From assembly GCA_964561545.1 (NCBI GenBank), contig CAZLQF010000014.1, forward strand, positions 9,291-73,290: a stretch of 64,000 bases of DNA, read 5' to 3'. Position 1 is the first letter of the stretch; the number at the start of each line of letters is the position of its first letter. Positions 52,032 to 61,209 of the stretch are shown one piece after another. The notes beneath the pieces were generated by a model. The model was not told the origin of the DNA, searched no databases, and was given only the letters and a program-made list of their open reading frames with translations. Both the position numbers and the translations under genes were made by a program. Origin of the DNA: CAZLQF01 sp964561545. GTDB lineage: Bacteria > Bacteroidota > Bacteroidia > CAILMK01 > CAYYUA01.

Positions 52032-53846
52032 TTATTCCGCCAATTGCTGAAGTTCATATAAATGACGGTAGAGCCCTTCTTGCTCAATAAGTTCTGCATG
52101 GCTTCCAACTTGAACGATGTTGCCCTTTTCTAAAACGACAATTTCGTCTGCTTCCTGAATGGTGCTGAGGCGGTGTGCAATAATAACCGTGGTTCGGTTT
52201 CGCATTAAGCGGCTTAGGGCTTCTTGAACGATCTTTTCAGATGATGTATCCAGGGCAGAAGTGGCTTCGTCCAGGATCATGATGGGCGGGTTTTTAAGTA
52301 TAGCCCTGGCAATGCTTAGGCGTTGCCGCTGCCCACCCGATAAGAGCACACCCCGGTCGCCAATGAAGGTTTGATAACCCTCATCACATTCTACAATAAA
52401 ATCGTGGGCATTGGCAGATTTGGCAGCTTCAATGACTTGCTCTTCCGTAACTTCTTCCATGCCAAATGCAATGTTTTTAAAAATCGTATCATTGAAAAGA
52501 ATGGGATCCTGGGTAACCAGCCCGATTTGTTTTCTCAAGGAAAATAGGTCATAGTCCCTTGCGTCAATATCGTCAATGTAAAGGTTGCCTTCGGTAGCTT
52601 CGTAAAACCTTGGGATCATTTCAGCCATGGTAGTTTTGCCACTTCCAGAAGGTCCTACAAGCGCATAAGCTTTACCTTTAGGGATCTTTAAGTTAACGTC
52701 TTTCAGCACCCGGTCCTTAGAATAGGAAAATGATACCCCGTCAAATTCAATGGATGCTTTAAAATCGTCAAGGGGCTTCCCTCCATGTTGCTCTTTCTTG
52801 GTGCCCGGCGCATCCATTACGTTAAAAATCCGTTCACCGCTCGCGATCCCGCGGTAGATGTTACCAAAAGCATTGGAAATATTTTTAGCTGGATTCATGA
52901 TCTGCTGGAAATAAAAAATATAAACGAGGAACCCAGAGGCCCTTAGCTCACCTTCAAAAACCAACTGACCACCAAACCATAAGATGAGGCCTACCGTAAT
53001 AACTCCCATTGCTTCCGAAAAAGGGGGTACCAGCCGCTGTTTGTAAAACTGCCGCTTGAGGTGGTGGCTGTATTTTTCATTGTAGCTGCCAAAAACCTTG
53101 GCAATGTATTTCTCAGCATTGAAAGCCTTGATGATCTTGACGCCTGAAATCACTTCATCCAAAACGCTCATGATCCAGGCCATCATATCCTGCGTGTTGT
53201 AGGCATCTTTGCGCAATGATTTGGCAAGCGTAGTAATTATCAAGGCAGTAATTGGTAGCACCGCAAAAATGAACAAGGTTAATTTCCATGAGTAGCTAAA
53301 CATCAAGAACAAAAAGAAGAGAATAGTAATAGGAGCTCGGATCAGGGATTGAAAGGTGACCACCACGGATTTTTCCACTTCGTTTACATCAGAAGTCATG
53401 CGTGAAATAATGTTCCCTTTTCGTTCTTCTTCAAAGTATCCAACCGGCAGGGATTTGATCACTTCGAACAGCCTCGTTCGAATGTCTCTGATGACGCCAG
53501 TTCTAATGATGGCCATGAATATGGCCGAGAGGTACTTAAATACATTACCAATTAAGTTAATGCCAACAATAAAACCAATGGAAATGGCCAATGCCTGTAC
53601 TTTGCCCTGTTCTTCAATGATTCCGGCTATGTATTGATTGAAAATTTCATTGAATTTTAGCGAAAATTGTTCGGTGTTCAGCGAAGATGGGCTCTTTTTT
53701 TCGGTGAACAGTAAATTAAGGACGGGATCCAATAAAGACAAGGCAATACCTGTAGCAAATACGGCTATGATGGCAAATAAGGTATGAAAAACAACCTGCC
53801 AGCCATAAGGTTTCGTAAATTTGAGAATGCGCCAGTAAATATTCAT
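52032..53846 (-). CDS. MsbA-like ABC exporter, fused permease and ATPase
   Basis: The 604-residue half-transporter has six membrane segments (about residues 15-320, including the coupling-helix region RLFEVIKSLPVGYFEEERKGNIISRMTSDVNEVE). The ATPase domain has Walker A GPSGSGKTT, Q-loop QIGLVTQDP, signature LSGGQRQR, Walker B IMILDEA and switch His in IAHRLST. This architecture flips lipid A, lipids or drugs; MsbA itself is likely but not proven. A -7 element (TAATTTTG) lies 8 bases before the ATG at 53846, which gives a very short leader. Confidence 0.93.
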   Translation of the reverse strand: MNIYWRILKFTKPYGWQVVFHTLFAIIAVFATGIALSLLDPVLNLLFTEKKSPSSLNTEQFSLKFNEIFNQYIAGIIEEQGKVQALAISIGFIVGINLIGNVFKYLSAIFMAIIRTGVIRDIRTRLFEVIKSLPVGYFEEERKGNIISRMTSDVNEVEKSVVVTFQSLIRAPITILFFLFLMFSYSWKLTLFIFAVLPITALIITTLAKSLRKDAYNTQDMMAWIMSVLDEVISGVKIIKAFNAEKYIAKVFGSYNEKYSHHLKRQFYKQRLVPPFSEAMGVITVGLILWFGGQLVFEGELRASGFLVYIFYFQQIMNPAKNISNAFGNIYRGIASGERIFNVMDAPGTKKEQHGGKPLDDFKASIEFDGVSFSYSKDRVLKDVNLKIPKGKAYALVGPSGSGKTTMAEMIPRFYEATEGNLYIDDIDARDYDLFSLRKQIGLVTQDPILFNDTIFKNIAFGMEEVTEEQVIEAAKSANAHDFIVECDEGYQTFIGDRGVLLSGGQRQRLSIARAILKNPPIMILDEATSALDTSSEKIVQEALSRLMRNRTTVIIAHRLSTIQEADEIVVLEKGNIVQVGSHAELIEQEGLYRHLYELQQLAE

Positions 53847-53853
53847 TGCGGGG

Positions 53854-53861
53854 CAAAATTA
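53854..53861 (-). promoter_or_regulatory. Candidate -7 element of the ABC exporter gene
   Basis: TAATTTTG on the minus strand fits TAnnTTTG, seven bases upstream of the start codon. The best TTG upstream is only 14 bases away, shorter than usual, so this is a partial match. If real, the leader is nearly absent. Confidence 0.4.
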
Positions 53862-54103
53862 GGGCTTTGTTGAGACAAAAGATAAAAGCGCCAAGACATA
53901 AGCCTGTTTGCATTACAACTGCAATATAAAGTTAAGTGCTTGTAAGAGATTACCGAGATAAAGGATAACTTAACCGCTTAGATTTAGGGGTGTTTGCAGT
54001 AAATTGAAATCAACAAACGATGGTGTGCTGCAATTTTAAAACAATGGTTTAAGCGCTTGTCAAAGACGAGGGCAATTGGGTTAATGCGTACCATTGTTAT
54101 CCT

Positions 54104-55255
54104 TTACTTAAATGGATTGCTGTATTGGGGGTTTTTGATGAACGAGGAATCGGTAAAGGTTTTCAAAAAATTGATCAAGTCCTGCTTTTCCTGATCAGTG
54201 AGGTTGACGCCCCCGGTTCGAAAATAGCCATCGTCACTGGGTGGTAAATGTTTCCGTATATTGGAATTAACATTGGTGGCTGGTTGTAGGTTGTCGCTGT
54301 AAAAATTGATAACCTCTTCCAAGGTAGCAAATCGGCCATCGTGCATGTAAGGTGCTGTCAAGGTGACGTTCCGCAAAGTGGGGGTCTTAAACTTGCCGTT
54401 GTCCTTTTTATTGCTGGTAATTGTTCCCCGTCCCTTATCCGGAAAATCAAATTCATTAGGACCTAATGAATCTAAGCCATTGTTATGGAAGTTGTTGTCA
54501 GTGAGTAAAACCTGGGATGATGGGATGCCATGACAATGAAAGCAATCAGCCTGTTCAGAAGTATACAAGATCAGGCCATTCCGCTCAGATGAGGTTAAGT
54601 TGACTTCACCCCTCAAGAAACGGTCAAATTTGGAGTCGGCCGAGATCAGGGTGCGCTCGAATTGAGCTATGGCCTTAGTGACCAAATGCCTTGTTATTTC
54701 TTGGTCGCCAAAAGCTGCTTCAAACAGGGAGGGATACTCCGGGTGCCTTTTTAGCTTGTTTTCCACCCGCTCCCAGCTTTCCATCATCTCCAACGGGTTG
54801 GTAACAGGCTCCAGGGCTTGCTCCTCTAAAGTGTTCGCACTACCGTGCCAATTAAAGGTTGGATAAAAACCTACGTTAGCCAGGGACATTGCATTCCGAA
54901 CGCCTTGAAAGCCTGAAACACCCTTGTTAAACTTAACATCACTGGCGAAAGCATTTTTTTGTTGATGACAGGTTGCGCAGGCTATGGTACTATCGCGCGA
55001 TAAGATCGGATCGTAAAACAGCATGCGCCCCAATTCTACGCCCTCTTCCGTCATTGGATTGTCCTCAGGAATATCCATTTCAGGGAAAAGCGATGGAATG
55101 TCAAGGTTATAGGGAGTGCCGGCCATTTCTTCTTTTGATCCTGAGTTATCCCTGGGTTCAAAGGGCTCATACTCTGGATCCCTTTCACAACTATAAACCA
55201 TAAAAGCTCCCAGTGCAATGAAGAAGCAAAACTTAATTAAGGTGTTAGGCTTCAT
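54104..55255 (-). CDS. Di-heme cytochrome c peroxidase/MauG-family lipoprotein
   Basis: The 383-residue protein has a lipobox (VYSC, Cys23) and two heme sites CATCH (93-97) and CFHCH (238-242), with PLEMMESWERV and the C-terminal TPTLRNVTLTAPYMHDGRF of the bacterial CCP/MauG family. It reduces hydrogen peroxide or, in the MauG/MbnH branch, oxidises a partner protein. It lies 66 bases downstream of the MbnP-like lipoprotein gene, and that pairing is the main hint for the MbnH-type role. Acidic residues after Cys23 (ERDPEYE) fit Bacteroidota surface-exposed lipoproteins; this is inference. Confidence 0.9.
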   Translation of the reverse strand: MKPNTLIKFCFFIALGAFMVYSCERDPEYEPFEPRDNSGSKEEMAGTPYNLDIPSLFPEMDIPEDNPMTEEGVELGRMLFYDPILSRDSTIACATCHQQKNAFASDVKFNKGVSGFQGVRNAMSLANVGFYPTFNWHGSANTLEEQALEPVTNPLEMMESWERVENKLKRHPEYPSLFEAAFGDQEITRHLVTKAIAQFERTLISADSKFDRFLRGEVNLTSSERNGLILYTSEQADCFHCHGIPSSQVLLTDNNFHNNGLDSLGPNEFDFPDKGRGTITSNKKDNGKFKTPTLRNVTLTAPYMHDGRFATLEEVINFYSDNLQPATNVNSNIRKHLPPSDDGYFRTGGVNLTDQEKQDLINFLKTFTDSSFIKNPQYSNPFK

Positions 55256-55321
55256 TGAATGTATCAGGTTTTAAGTACAAATGTTAATTAACCTTTAATT
55301 GGTTGCTTTAAGCCCTAAGCG

Positions 55322-56149
55322 TTATTGCTGCTTTTTCGATTTCAAAGAAAATAAATCTTTCCGACCATTTTCCATTAGCGTTTGCTGGATTGCTTGATTC
55401 ATCATGATGCCCTCATTTTCGAGGCTGGAAAACTTGTAAGTATTCGGGTTCTCATACCATTTGTTCAAATCCATTCCTACCATCAATTGCCGAGCATTGT
55501 CATTCACACTAAGGTTTAGATTATCAAATTTGACCTCAAAAGAAAAATGTTGAAGAGGCCCCGTTTGGGTAGGGGAGGTGGTGCTCATGTCCCATTTTTT
55601 GGCATTACCCAAGTGAGTGGTAAAGCCATCCTCGGAGCCTGAACTATCATAGACGCCATTCATCCGCATGTAATGATAACCACCGCCATTCATTTCTGGC
55701 CATGCCATGTTGTTGAAATTTTGAGTATTGGGAAGCTTACCGGTTTGATTTTTACTGGAATCTATGCCAAAAGTAAAAGCCATGGCATTGTAATCTCCAT
55801 TGGGCAAATTTTCAAAGGTTAAACTTTTTGTACCATCTTTATTTGGATTTACATAATGGCTGGTGTCGAACTCTACAATACTTCCATTTGCCTTAAAAAG
55901 GCGGAAATCAGTGAGGATGTATTCGAGTTTTGTAACCCCATATTGCTCGCCGGCTTGATTGGTGTACTTCATCGAATCAAATAATAGGTCTTGTCCGTCT
56001 ACATTATGGCTAAATGAAAATGTTACGCTACCAGTTTGGTTTTGAGCATCGTTAGGATTGCCACCGTTTTCATCATCATCATTGCATGAAAGAAAAATAA
56101 AAGGTAAGGTAAGGAAAACTACAAGGGAAAAAGTTGTAAATTGCTTCAT
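55322..56149 (-). CDS. MbnP-like copper-binding lipoprotein
   Basis: The 275-residue protein has a lipobox (FLSC, Cys22) followed by NDDDE, an acidic surface-export signal. The MbnP-family beta domain follows: VTFSFSHNVDGQDL, LEYILTDFRLFKANG, NAMAFTFGID and the conserved AWPEMNGGGYHYMRMNG with W150. In methanotrophs MbnP binds copper and a tryptophan in it is turned into kynurenine by the di-heme enzyme MbnH. Here a CCP/MauG gene follows by 66 bases. I infer a similar pair; the modified tryptophan in this protein is not known. Confidence 0.82.
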   Translation of the reverse strand: MKQFTTFSLVVFLTLPFIFLSCNDDDENGGNPNDAQNQTGSVTFSFSHNVDGQDLLFDSMKYTNQAGEQYGVTKLEYILTDFRLFKANGSIVEFDTSHYVNPNKDGTKSLTFENLPNGDYNAMAFTFGIDSSKNQTGKLPNTQNFNNMAWPEMNGGGYHYMRMNGVYDSSGSEDGFTTHLGNAKKWDMSTTSPTQTGPLQHFSFEVKFDNLNLSVNDNARQLMVGMDLNKWYENPNTYKFSSLENEGIMMNQAIQQTLMENGRKDLFSLKSKKQQ

Positions 56150-56254
56150 GGTGGAATATAAATTTTATTAGACAATTTGTTCAATCGGCAAAACGCTTAA
56201 TTTATGAGGTTTAGTTTCTTTTAAAAGGGCCATTTAAATTTTTGTAGCCTTTAA

Positions 56255-56284
56255 TTGGAAATAAATAGATGTTTCGTACTTTTG
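56255..56284 (+). promoter_or_regulatory. Promoter of the rpsF-rpsR-rplI operon
   Basis: TTG (56255-56257), 19 bases, TACTTTTG (56277-56284) is an ideal Bacteroidota promoter. It contains the upstream ATG at 56269, so that ATG cannot be the rpsF start; the ATG at 56317 gives a leader of about 26 bases. Confidence 0.85.
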
Positions 56285-56316
56285 CAGCTGCAAAAATAAA
56301 ACCGTACTACGTAATT

Positions 56317-56703
56317 ATGCAGCGACAATACGAAACAGTGCTTATTTTAACCCCGCTTTTAACAGATGAGCAGGTTAAAGAAACTGTTAAGCGATTCAAA
56401 GAATTGTTAGAAAAAGAAGGGGCTGAGCTGATCCATCAAGAAAATTGGGGTTTGAAAAAGCTCGCTTATCCCATCGATAAAAAATCCACTGGTTTTTACC
56501 ATTTATTTGAATTCAAAGCTTCCCCTGAATTTATTACTAAATGGGAAACGGAATTCAAACGCGATGAACGTGTAATGCGCTTTTTAACCGTTCACCTTGA
56601 CAAATACGGTATTGAATACAATGAAAAGCGGAACAAAGGTGAATTAGGTCGTAAAGCCAAACAAGAAGTCAATCAGGGAACAGAAGAAGAAGAAGTTAAA
56701 TAA
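56317..56703 (+). CDS. rpsF: 30S ribosomal protein S6
   Basis: The 128-residue S6 starts MQRQYETVLILTPLLTDEQ and has the conserved WGLKKLAYPIDKKSTGFYHLFEF and VMRFLTVHLDKY. I chose the ATG at 56317: the upstream ATG at 56269 lies between the two promoter boxes (56255-56284), and the extra 16 residues are unlike S6. It begins the operon rpsF-rpsR-rplI. Confidence 0.96.
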   Translation: MQRQYETVLILTPLLTDEQVKETVKRFKELLEKEGAELIHQENWGLKKLAYPIDKKSTGFYHLFEFKASPEFITKWETEFKRDERVMRFLTVHLDKYGIEYNEKRNKGELGRKAKQEVNQGTEEEEVK

Positions 56704-56723
56704 CAAAAAAAGCTTAAAACATT

Positions 56724-57008
56724 ATGGCTAAGCCGAAGACCAGCCTTAAGCAAAGGAACATATTCATCAATATTTCTCCGCAGGAGCAACCCAAAAAGCG
56801 GAAATATTGCTGGTTTAAGAAAAATAACATCAAATATATTGACTACAAGGATCCTGATTTCCTTTTAAATTTTGTTAACGATCAAGGCAAGATTTTGCCC
56901 AGGCGGATCACGGGTACTTCTGTTAAATACCAGCGAAGATTGGCCAAAGCTATTAAGCGGGCCAGGCAATTGGCTTTGTTACCCTATGTAGCAGATTCCT
57001 TAAAATAA
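56724..57008 (+). CDS. rpsR: 30S ribosomal protein S18
   Basis: The 94-residue S18 has an N-terminal Lys-rich part, then KYCWFKKNNIKYIDYKDPDFLLNFV and the RNA-binding core ILPRRITGTSVKYQRRLAKAIKRARQLALLPY. It follows rpsF by 20 bases and precedes rplI by 9, the universal order. Confidence 0.97.
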   Translation: MAKPKTSLKQRNIFINISPQEQPKKRKYCWFKKNNIKYIDYKDPDFLLNFVNDQGKILPRRITGTSVKYQRRLAKAIKRARQLALLPYVADSLK

Positions 57009-57017
57009 ATTAACGTT

Positions 57018-57473
57018 ATGCAGATCATATTGAATGAAGACATCGATAAGTTAGGCTATAAAAACGACATTGTGGAAGTGAAACCGGGTTATGCCCGTAA
57101 TTACCTCATTCCGCAAGGAATGGCGAAAGTAGCCAATGAGCCCAATAAAAAGATGTTGAGAGAAAACTTGAGGCAAGCATCTCATAAACTCCAAAAAATT
57201 AAGCAAGATGCTGAAAATCTATCGAGGCAGTTGGAGGCGACCAATGTTAATGTTACAACGAAAGTTGGTACAAGCGGAAAGATTTTTGGCTCCGTCAATA
57301 CCCAGCATATAGCCAAGGCTTTGAAAGAAAAAGGCTTTGATATTGACCGCAAGAAGATTAAACTTAATGAAGACATCAAGTATTTAGGAACCTATACGGC
57401 AGAAGTTGAACTTCACAAAGAAGTGAAAGCTACCATCAATGTTACCGTAGAAGGTGAGCAGCAAGAAGCTTAA
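57018..57473 (+). CDS. rplI: 50S ribosomal protein L9
   Basis: The 151-residue L9 has the N-terminal MQIILNEDIDKLGYKNDIVEVKPGYARNYLIPQGMA (RNA-binding lobe), a long helical linker (about 50-75) and the C-terminal lobe with KIFGSVNTQHIAKALKEKGFDIDRKKI. It is the last gene of the operon and a strong terminator follows 30 bases later. Confidence 0.97.
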   Translation: MQIILNEDIDKLGYKNDIVEVKPGYARNYLIPQGMAKVANEPNKKMLRENLRQASHKLQKIKQDAENLSRQLEATNVNVTTKVGTSGKIFGSVNTQHIAKALKEKGFDIDRKKIKLNEDIKYLGTYTAEVELHKEVKATINVTVEGEQQEA

Positions 57474-57502
57474 ACTTACCTTATCTCCTTTATTTTACTT
57501 AT

Positions 57503-57540
57503 AAAACAAAAAATCCGCCTTTGAGCGGATTTTTTGTTTT
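57503..57540 (+). terminator. Intrinsic terminator of the rpsF operon
   Basis: A 16-bp perfect stem from 57503-57518 and 57525-57540 has a six-base loop CTTTGA; the GC core is ATCCGC/GCGGAT and the outer part is A/T rich, giving T6 on the plus strand. It also reads as a terminator on the minus strand for pncA, whose stop is 41 bases away. Confidence 0.9.
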
Positions 57541-57580
57541 TAAAATCTTAAGATAAAAATGACTTTAATAAGCCAATGAA

Positions 57581-58273
57581 TTAAGCCTCCACCTTCTCAA
57601 ATTTCAAAGCCGATGACTCGGCAAATTTGACACTTTTCTCTTCCATTTCTTCTTCGGCCTTTTCTATTCTACCCTCGGGCGAACCTACTGGTTGGGTTAG
57701 GTCTAACAGGGTATACACTTCATAATTTTTGGTTGCGCCATCCACAGCAGTAAAAAAGACGCAGTAATCAAAAGCCAATCCGGCAATAAAAATCCGCTTT
57801 ACATTCCTATCCCTCAAATAACCATCTAAACCCGTTTCTGTTTGGTGGTCGTTTTCTATAAAGCCCGAATAGCTGTCAATTTCTTTATTGTAGCCTTTTC
57901 GAATAATTGCATTGGCAGGTTTTGTATTGAGATCGGGTGCAAATTCAGCACCCTTAGAACCCTGTACACAATGTTCTGGCCATAAAACAGGCCCTAATGC
58001 TTCGGCATGGAATTCATCAAATGGTTGCTTTCCCTCATGGGCAATGGCAAATGAATAGTGTCCCTCCGGATGCCAATCCTGAGTGAAGATTACCGGTAGG
58101 TTAAGTTCCGTGAATTTTTGGATGGTTTGATTGATATTTGGTACGATAGGATCGCCAGGCTGGGTCGCCAAAGCACCGCCTGGTAAAAAGTCATTCTGCA
58201 CATCAACAACAATTAGTGCATCGCCTTCTCGTATCAGTATTTCATTTTCATATTTGGCCGTTTTAAGCTCCAT
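57581..58273 (-). CDS. pncA: Nicotinamidase (isochorismatase fold)
   Basis: The 230-residue enzyme hydrolyses nicotinamide to nicotinate in NAD salvage. The catalytic Asp is D24 (VVDVQNDFLPGG), the catalytic Lys is in AIIRKGYNKE, and Cys171 is in AGLAFDYCV, with the cis-peptide before it (IAGLA). Metal ligands of the Asp/His type appear in QDWHPEGHYSFA. It seems monocistronic and shares a bidirectional terminator with rplI. Family and function are fairly certain; pyrazinamidase activity is the same active site. Confidence 0.92.
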   Translation of the reverse strand: MELKTAKYENEILIREGDALIVVDVQNDFLPGGALATQPGDPIVPNINQTIQKFTELNLPVIFTQDWHPEGHYSFAIAHEGKQPFDEFHAEALGPVLWPEHCVQGSKGAEFAPDLNTKPANAIIRKGYNKEIDSYSGFIENDHQTETGLDGYLRDRNVKRIFIAGLAFDYCVFFTAVDGATKNYEVYTLLDLTQPVGSPEGRIEKAEEEMEEKSVKFAESSALKFEKVEA

Positions 58274-58348
58274 AAATAATACTTTTAGGGTTAATTTTTA
58301 CAAGAAAACTACAAAGCCAACTTCTTAGTTTTACTAATAGGTTAAAAT

Positions 58349-59713
58349 CTAAAACTTAAGTTTTTCTTCCTTAATTTGATGCTCCCAAAGTTTTGCTCCC
58401 TCCTTGTTAAACACCTCAATTTTGAGTTTACGCGAATCATCTTCCCCGCTAACACCAATCCGGGCAAAATTCTGTTTCTTTACCTTGGTACCATCCACGC
58501 GGTAAGGGTTGTCTTCTTCTTTTCCCAGGCTTGAGGGTGCAGCTGAAGTCAAAGGGGAGCATGTAAAATCATACAACGGGTAGTGGTCATCCTTTTCGAT
58601 CTTGATTAATTCTGTAAAATGACGGTCACCGGTTAAAAACATTATGCCTTCAATCCGCTCTTTTTCGATGAAACCCAATAATTGGTTTACCTCATAAGGG
58701 TAGTCCTGCAGGGTTTCATAACCGCTCAATGGATTGAGGACCTGGCCGCCAATTACAATCACCTTAAACGTGGCCCTTGAAGCCATTAGGCGATCCTTGA
58801 GCCATTGAAGTTGCTTTTTTCCTAATTGACGTTTTTCTGGATTGGGGTTGCCATTTGGCAAGAACGGGTCCTTGTAGTTATGAGAGCGGTGGTACCGGTT
58901 ATCAAGCAAGAAGAAATCAACATCTGACCATCCAATTTTTGAATAGATGCCTTGATTGTTTGGTTCGCCATAAGTCTGGTTGCCCCAATAATCTTTAAAT
59001 GCTTGAAGGGTTACATTTTTAAAAGGATACGTTTTACTGGAATTGTTTGGCCCGTAATCATGATCATCCCAAATGGCATAATTGGGCCTTGACCGCAAAA
59101 GTTTTTGCATTTCTTCAGTTTGCCTGGTGTGATGGTAGCGGTAATAAATACCCGATTCAGAACTCCAATCAGCTTCTCTCAGGTAAATATTGTCACCACC
59201 CCAAAGCATGAAATCAGAGTCCGTATTGCCCATACTTTCAAAAATCTGGTAATCCTGGCCATATTCGTCACCCGGCCGGTCGTACTTCTCTTCATTGATG
59301 TAAGCACAAGATCCAAACAAAAAGGAGAAATCGGGGGGTGGCTTTCGCCATTCCCACAAAGTCCTGGTTGAAAATGAATATTGCCGGGCTTGCTCGTTCA
59401 TCTCATCACTTAGATGAATTTCATATTGGTAAGTGGTGCCCATTTTAAGATTCGGCAAGACGATGTTAACCGGGTTGTATTTTTGGTCCAGGGTTCCTTC
59501 ATACTCATGAACTTTTTTCTGCTCAAAATTTTCCTCGGGCCAGTATCGAATCGCTACATCTTTTACATCCTGGCTTACCTCCAGCCAGATTAAGACTTCG
59601 CGGTGCTCTGTGTAGCCCAGCATGGGACCTGCTGAAAGCTGATCATTAACTTGTCCGAATGTTTGAATGAGAGGTAATAAGAGGAAAGTAAATAAGAAAA
59701 TCAAGTATTTCAT
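58349..59713 (-). CDS. PhoD-like alkaline phosphatase, metallophosphoesterase
   Basis: The 454-residue protein starts at the ATG at 59713, where MKYLIFLFTFLLLPLIQTFGQ is a clean signal peptide; an ATG 15 codons upstream would put a charged tail before it. An N-terminal Ig-like domain (about 25-120) is followed by the phosphatase domain with GSCAYINEEKYD, LWGGDNIYLREADW, YAIWDDHDYGPNN and LTGDRHFTEL. The PhoD family hydrolyses phosphodiesters or phosphomonoesters with Ca2+/Fe3+. It is secreted to the periplasm or surface; substrate unknown. It is monocistronic. Confidence 0.88.
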   Translation of the reverse strand: MKYLIFLFTFLLLPLIQTFGQVNDQLSAGPMLGYTEHREVLIWLEVSQDVKDVAIRYWPEENFEQKKVHEYEGTLDQKYNPVNIVLPNLKMGTTYQYEIHLSDEMNEQARQYSFSTRTLWEWRKPPPDFSFLFGSCAYINEEKYDRPGDEYGQDYQIFESMGNTDSDFMLWGGDNIYLREADWSSESGIYYRYHHTRQTEEMQKLLRSRPNYAIWDDHDYGPNNSSKTYPFKNVTLQAFKDYWGNQTYGEPNNQGIYSKIGWSDVDFFLLDNRYHRSHNYKDPFLPNGNPNPEKRQLGKKQLQWLKDRLMASRATFKVIVIGGQVLNPLSGYETLQDYPYEVNQLLGFIEKERIEGIMFLTGDRHFTELIKIEKDDHYPLYDFTCSPLTSAAPSSLGKEEDNPYRVDGTKVKKQNFARIGVSGEDDSRKLKIEVFNKEGAKLWEHQIKEEKLKF

Positions 59714-59813
59714 GGTCAATTGATTTTTAAGCAAAAATCGGAATTGAGGTAGAATCAAGAAAAAAACCGTTTCAAGTTTTTGTAAAATCTTTGATATTTG
59801 AGGGCAAAAAGCA

Positions 59814-61100
59814 TTGAGCCTTTACACCTATTTAAAACGGTACACCCGGTACCCCCAACAAATTCAAGCGCGTCCGGCAGCTGATACCAACCTCATCGTA
59901 ATCATTCCTTGCTTTAATGAGCCAGATCCATTCACCACCCTTGAATCCTTATGGGCAGCGGAGCGCCCTCAAAAGCCTGTTGAAGTTTTAATCATCATCA
60001 ACCAATCTGATGAGCATACACCGGAAGAAGTTAAAGCTTACCATGAAGACCTATATAAAAAACTTTTGGAATGGTGCCGGCATCACCAAGATGATCAGTT
60101 GAGGTTCTATACGTTACACTTTAAATCCATAAGGTCTAAAATTTTGGGTGTTGGCACAGCTCGTAAACTTGGGATGGACGAGGCTGCTTACCGTTTTTAC
60201 AGCCTTGGCCATGAACAGGGAATCATGGTCAATCTGGATGCCGACTGCACGGTTGAAAGCAATTACTTTAAGGCCATTGAGGACCATTTTAAAGCTAACA
60301 ATACGCAAGCATGCTCCATTTATTTTGAACATCCTTTGAGTGGTGACCATTCTGAAGCGATCTACCGGGCCATTATGGATTTCGAATTGTATTTGAGGTA
60401 TTACAAGAATGCTTTCTTATGGACGGGATTCCCTTATGCATACCATACCATCGGATCAGTAATGGCGAATACTTGCGAAGTCTATCACAAGATCGGGGGC
60501 ATGAATAAACAAAAAGCAGGCGAGGATTTTTATTTTATTCAAAAGCTTGTTTACCAAGGCCATTTTTCAGAACTTAACACAACCAGGGTGATTCCTGCTC
60601 CAAGAAAATCCCTGAGGGTTCCCTTTGGTACTGGGCAAGCCGTGACCGATTATGTAGAAGATGCCCTGGATTCGCTTGATGTTTTTAATCCTCAAAGTTT
60701 TTTGGCATTCCAGCAATTTATTGAAAGGGTGCCGGACTTATATAAGCTCGATCCCGATCAATCCTATGCATTTCTTGAATCTTTACCATTATCAGTAGCA
60801 ACTTATCTGGCCAGGAATGATTTCAAATATTACCTGGCAGAGTGCCAGGAACATGTAAAAAACCAAGCCGTTTTTGTTAAGCGGTTCTATCATTGGTTCA
60901 ATGCTTTCCAGGCATTGCAGTATTTGCATCATGCCCGAGATCATTATTACCCCAATGTACCCGTAGAAGAAGCCGCTCGTTGGCTATGTGACCAGTTGGG
61001 GCTAAGATTTAAATCGCAGCAAAAATTAGAGCTTCTTTACACCTTAAGGCAATTTGACAGGTATGGCGAAATAGCAAGGCCTCAAGTATTTGAAATTTAG
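59814..61100 (+). CDS. Family 2 glycosyltransferase
   Basis: The 428-residue protein has a GT-A fold: LIVIIPCFNEPDPFTTLESLWAAE near residue 28 and the metal-binding DAD at residues 142-144 (MVNLDADCTVESNYF). An acceptor region with GEDFYFIQKLVYQG follows and then a helical C-terminal domain. The start is a TTG (SLYTYLKRYTRY); no ATG occurs before the GT motif. No membrane segment is visible, so it is probably cytosolic or peripheral. The sugar donor and the acceptor cannot be read. It stands alone, 55 bases after the phosphatase in the divergent direction. Confidence 0.8.
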   Translation: MSLYTYLKRYTRYPQQIQARPAADTNLIVIIPCFNEPDPFTTLESLWAAERPQKPVEVLIIINQSDEHTPEEVKAYHEDLYKKLLEWCRHHQDDQLRFYTLHFKSIRSKILGVGTARKLGMDEAAYRFYSLGHEQGIMVNLDADCTVESNYFKAIEDHFKANNTQACSIYFEHPLSGDHSEAIYRAIMDFELYLRYYKNAFLWTGFPYAYHTIGSVMANTCEVYHKIGGMNKQKAGEDFYFIQKLVYQGHFSELNTTRVIPAPRKSLRVPFGTGQAVTDYVEDALDSLDVFNPQSFLAFQQFIERVPDLYKLDPDQSYAFLESLPLSVATYLARNDFKYYLAECQEHVKNQAVFVKRFYHWFNAFQALQYLHHARDHYYPNVPVEEAARWLCDQLGLRFKSQQKLELLYTLRQFDRYGEIARPQVFEI

Positions 61101-61209
61101 TCTGGAATTTTGGAATAGAGCCCCTTGATGCATTGGGGGTTAAGTTAAAAAAACAGGAAAGTGTTGTTTAAAGCTTTCGTTCATTGGTTCTTGCTAATTA
61201 AAAATGCCC

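Noticed and set aside
56269..56316. Upstream ATG start for rpsF, giving a 144-residue S6
   Set aside because: It lies inside the promoter (between TTG at 56255 and TACTTTTG at 56277), and the extra residues do not resemble S6.
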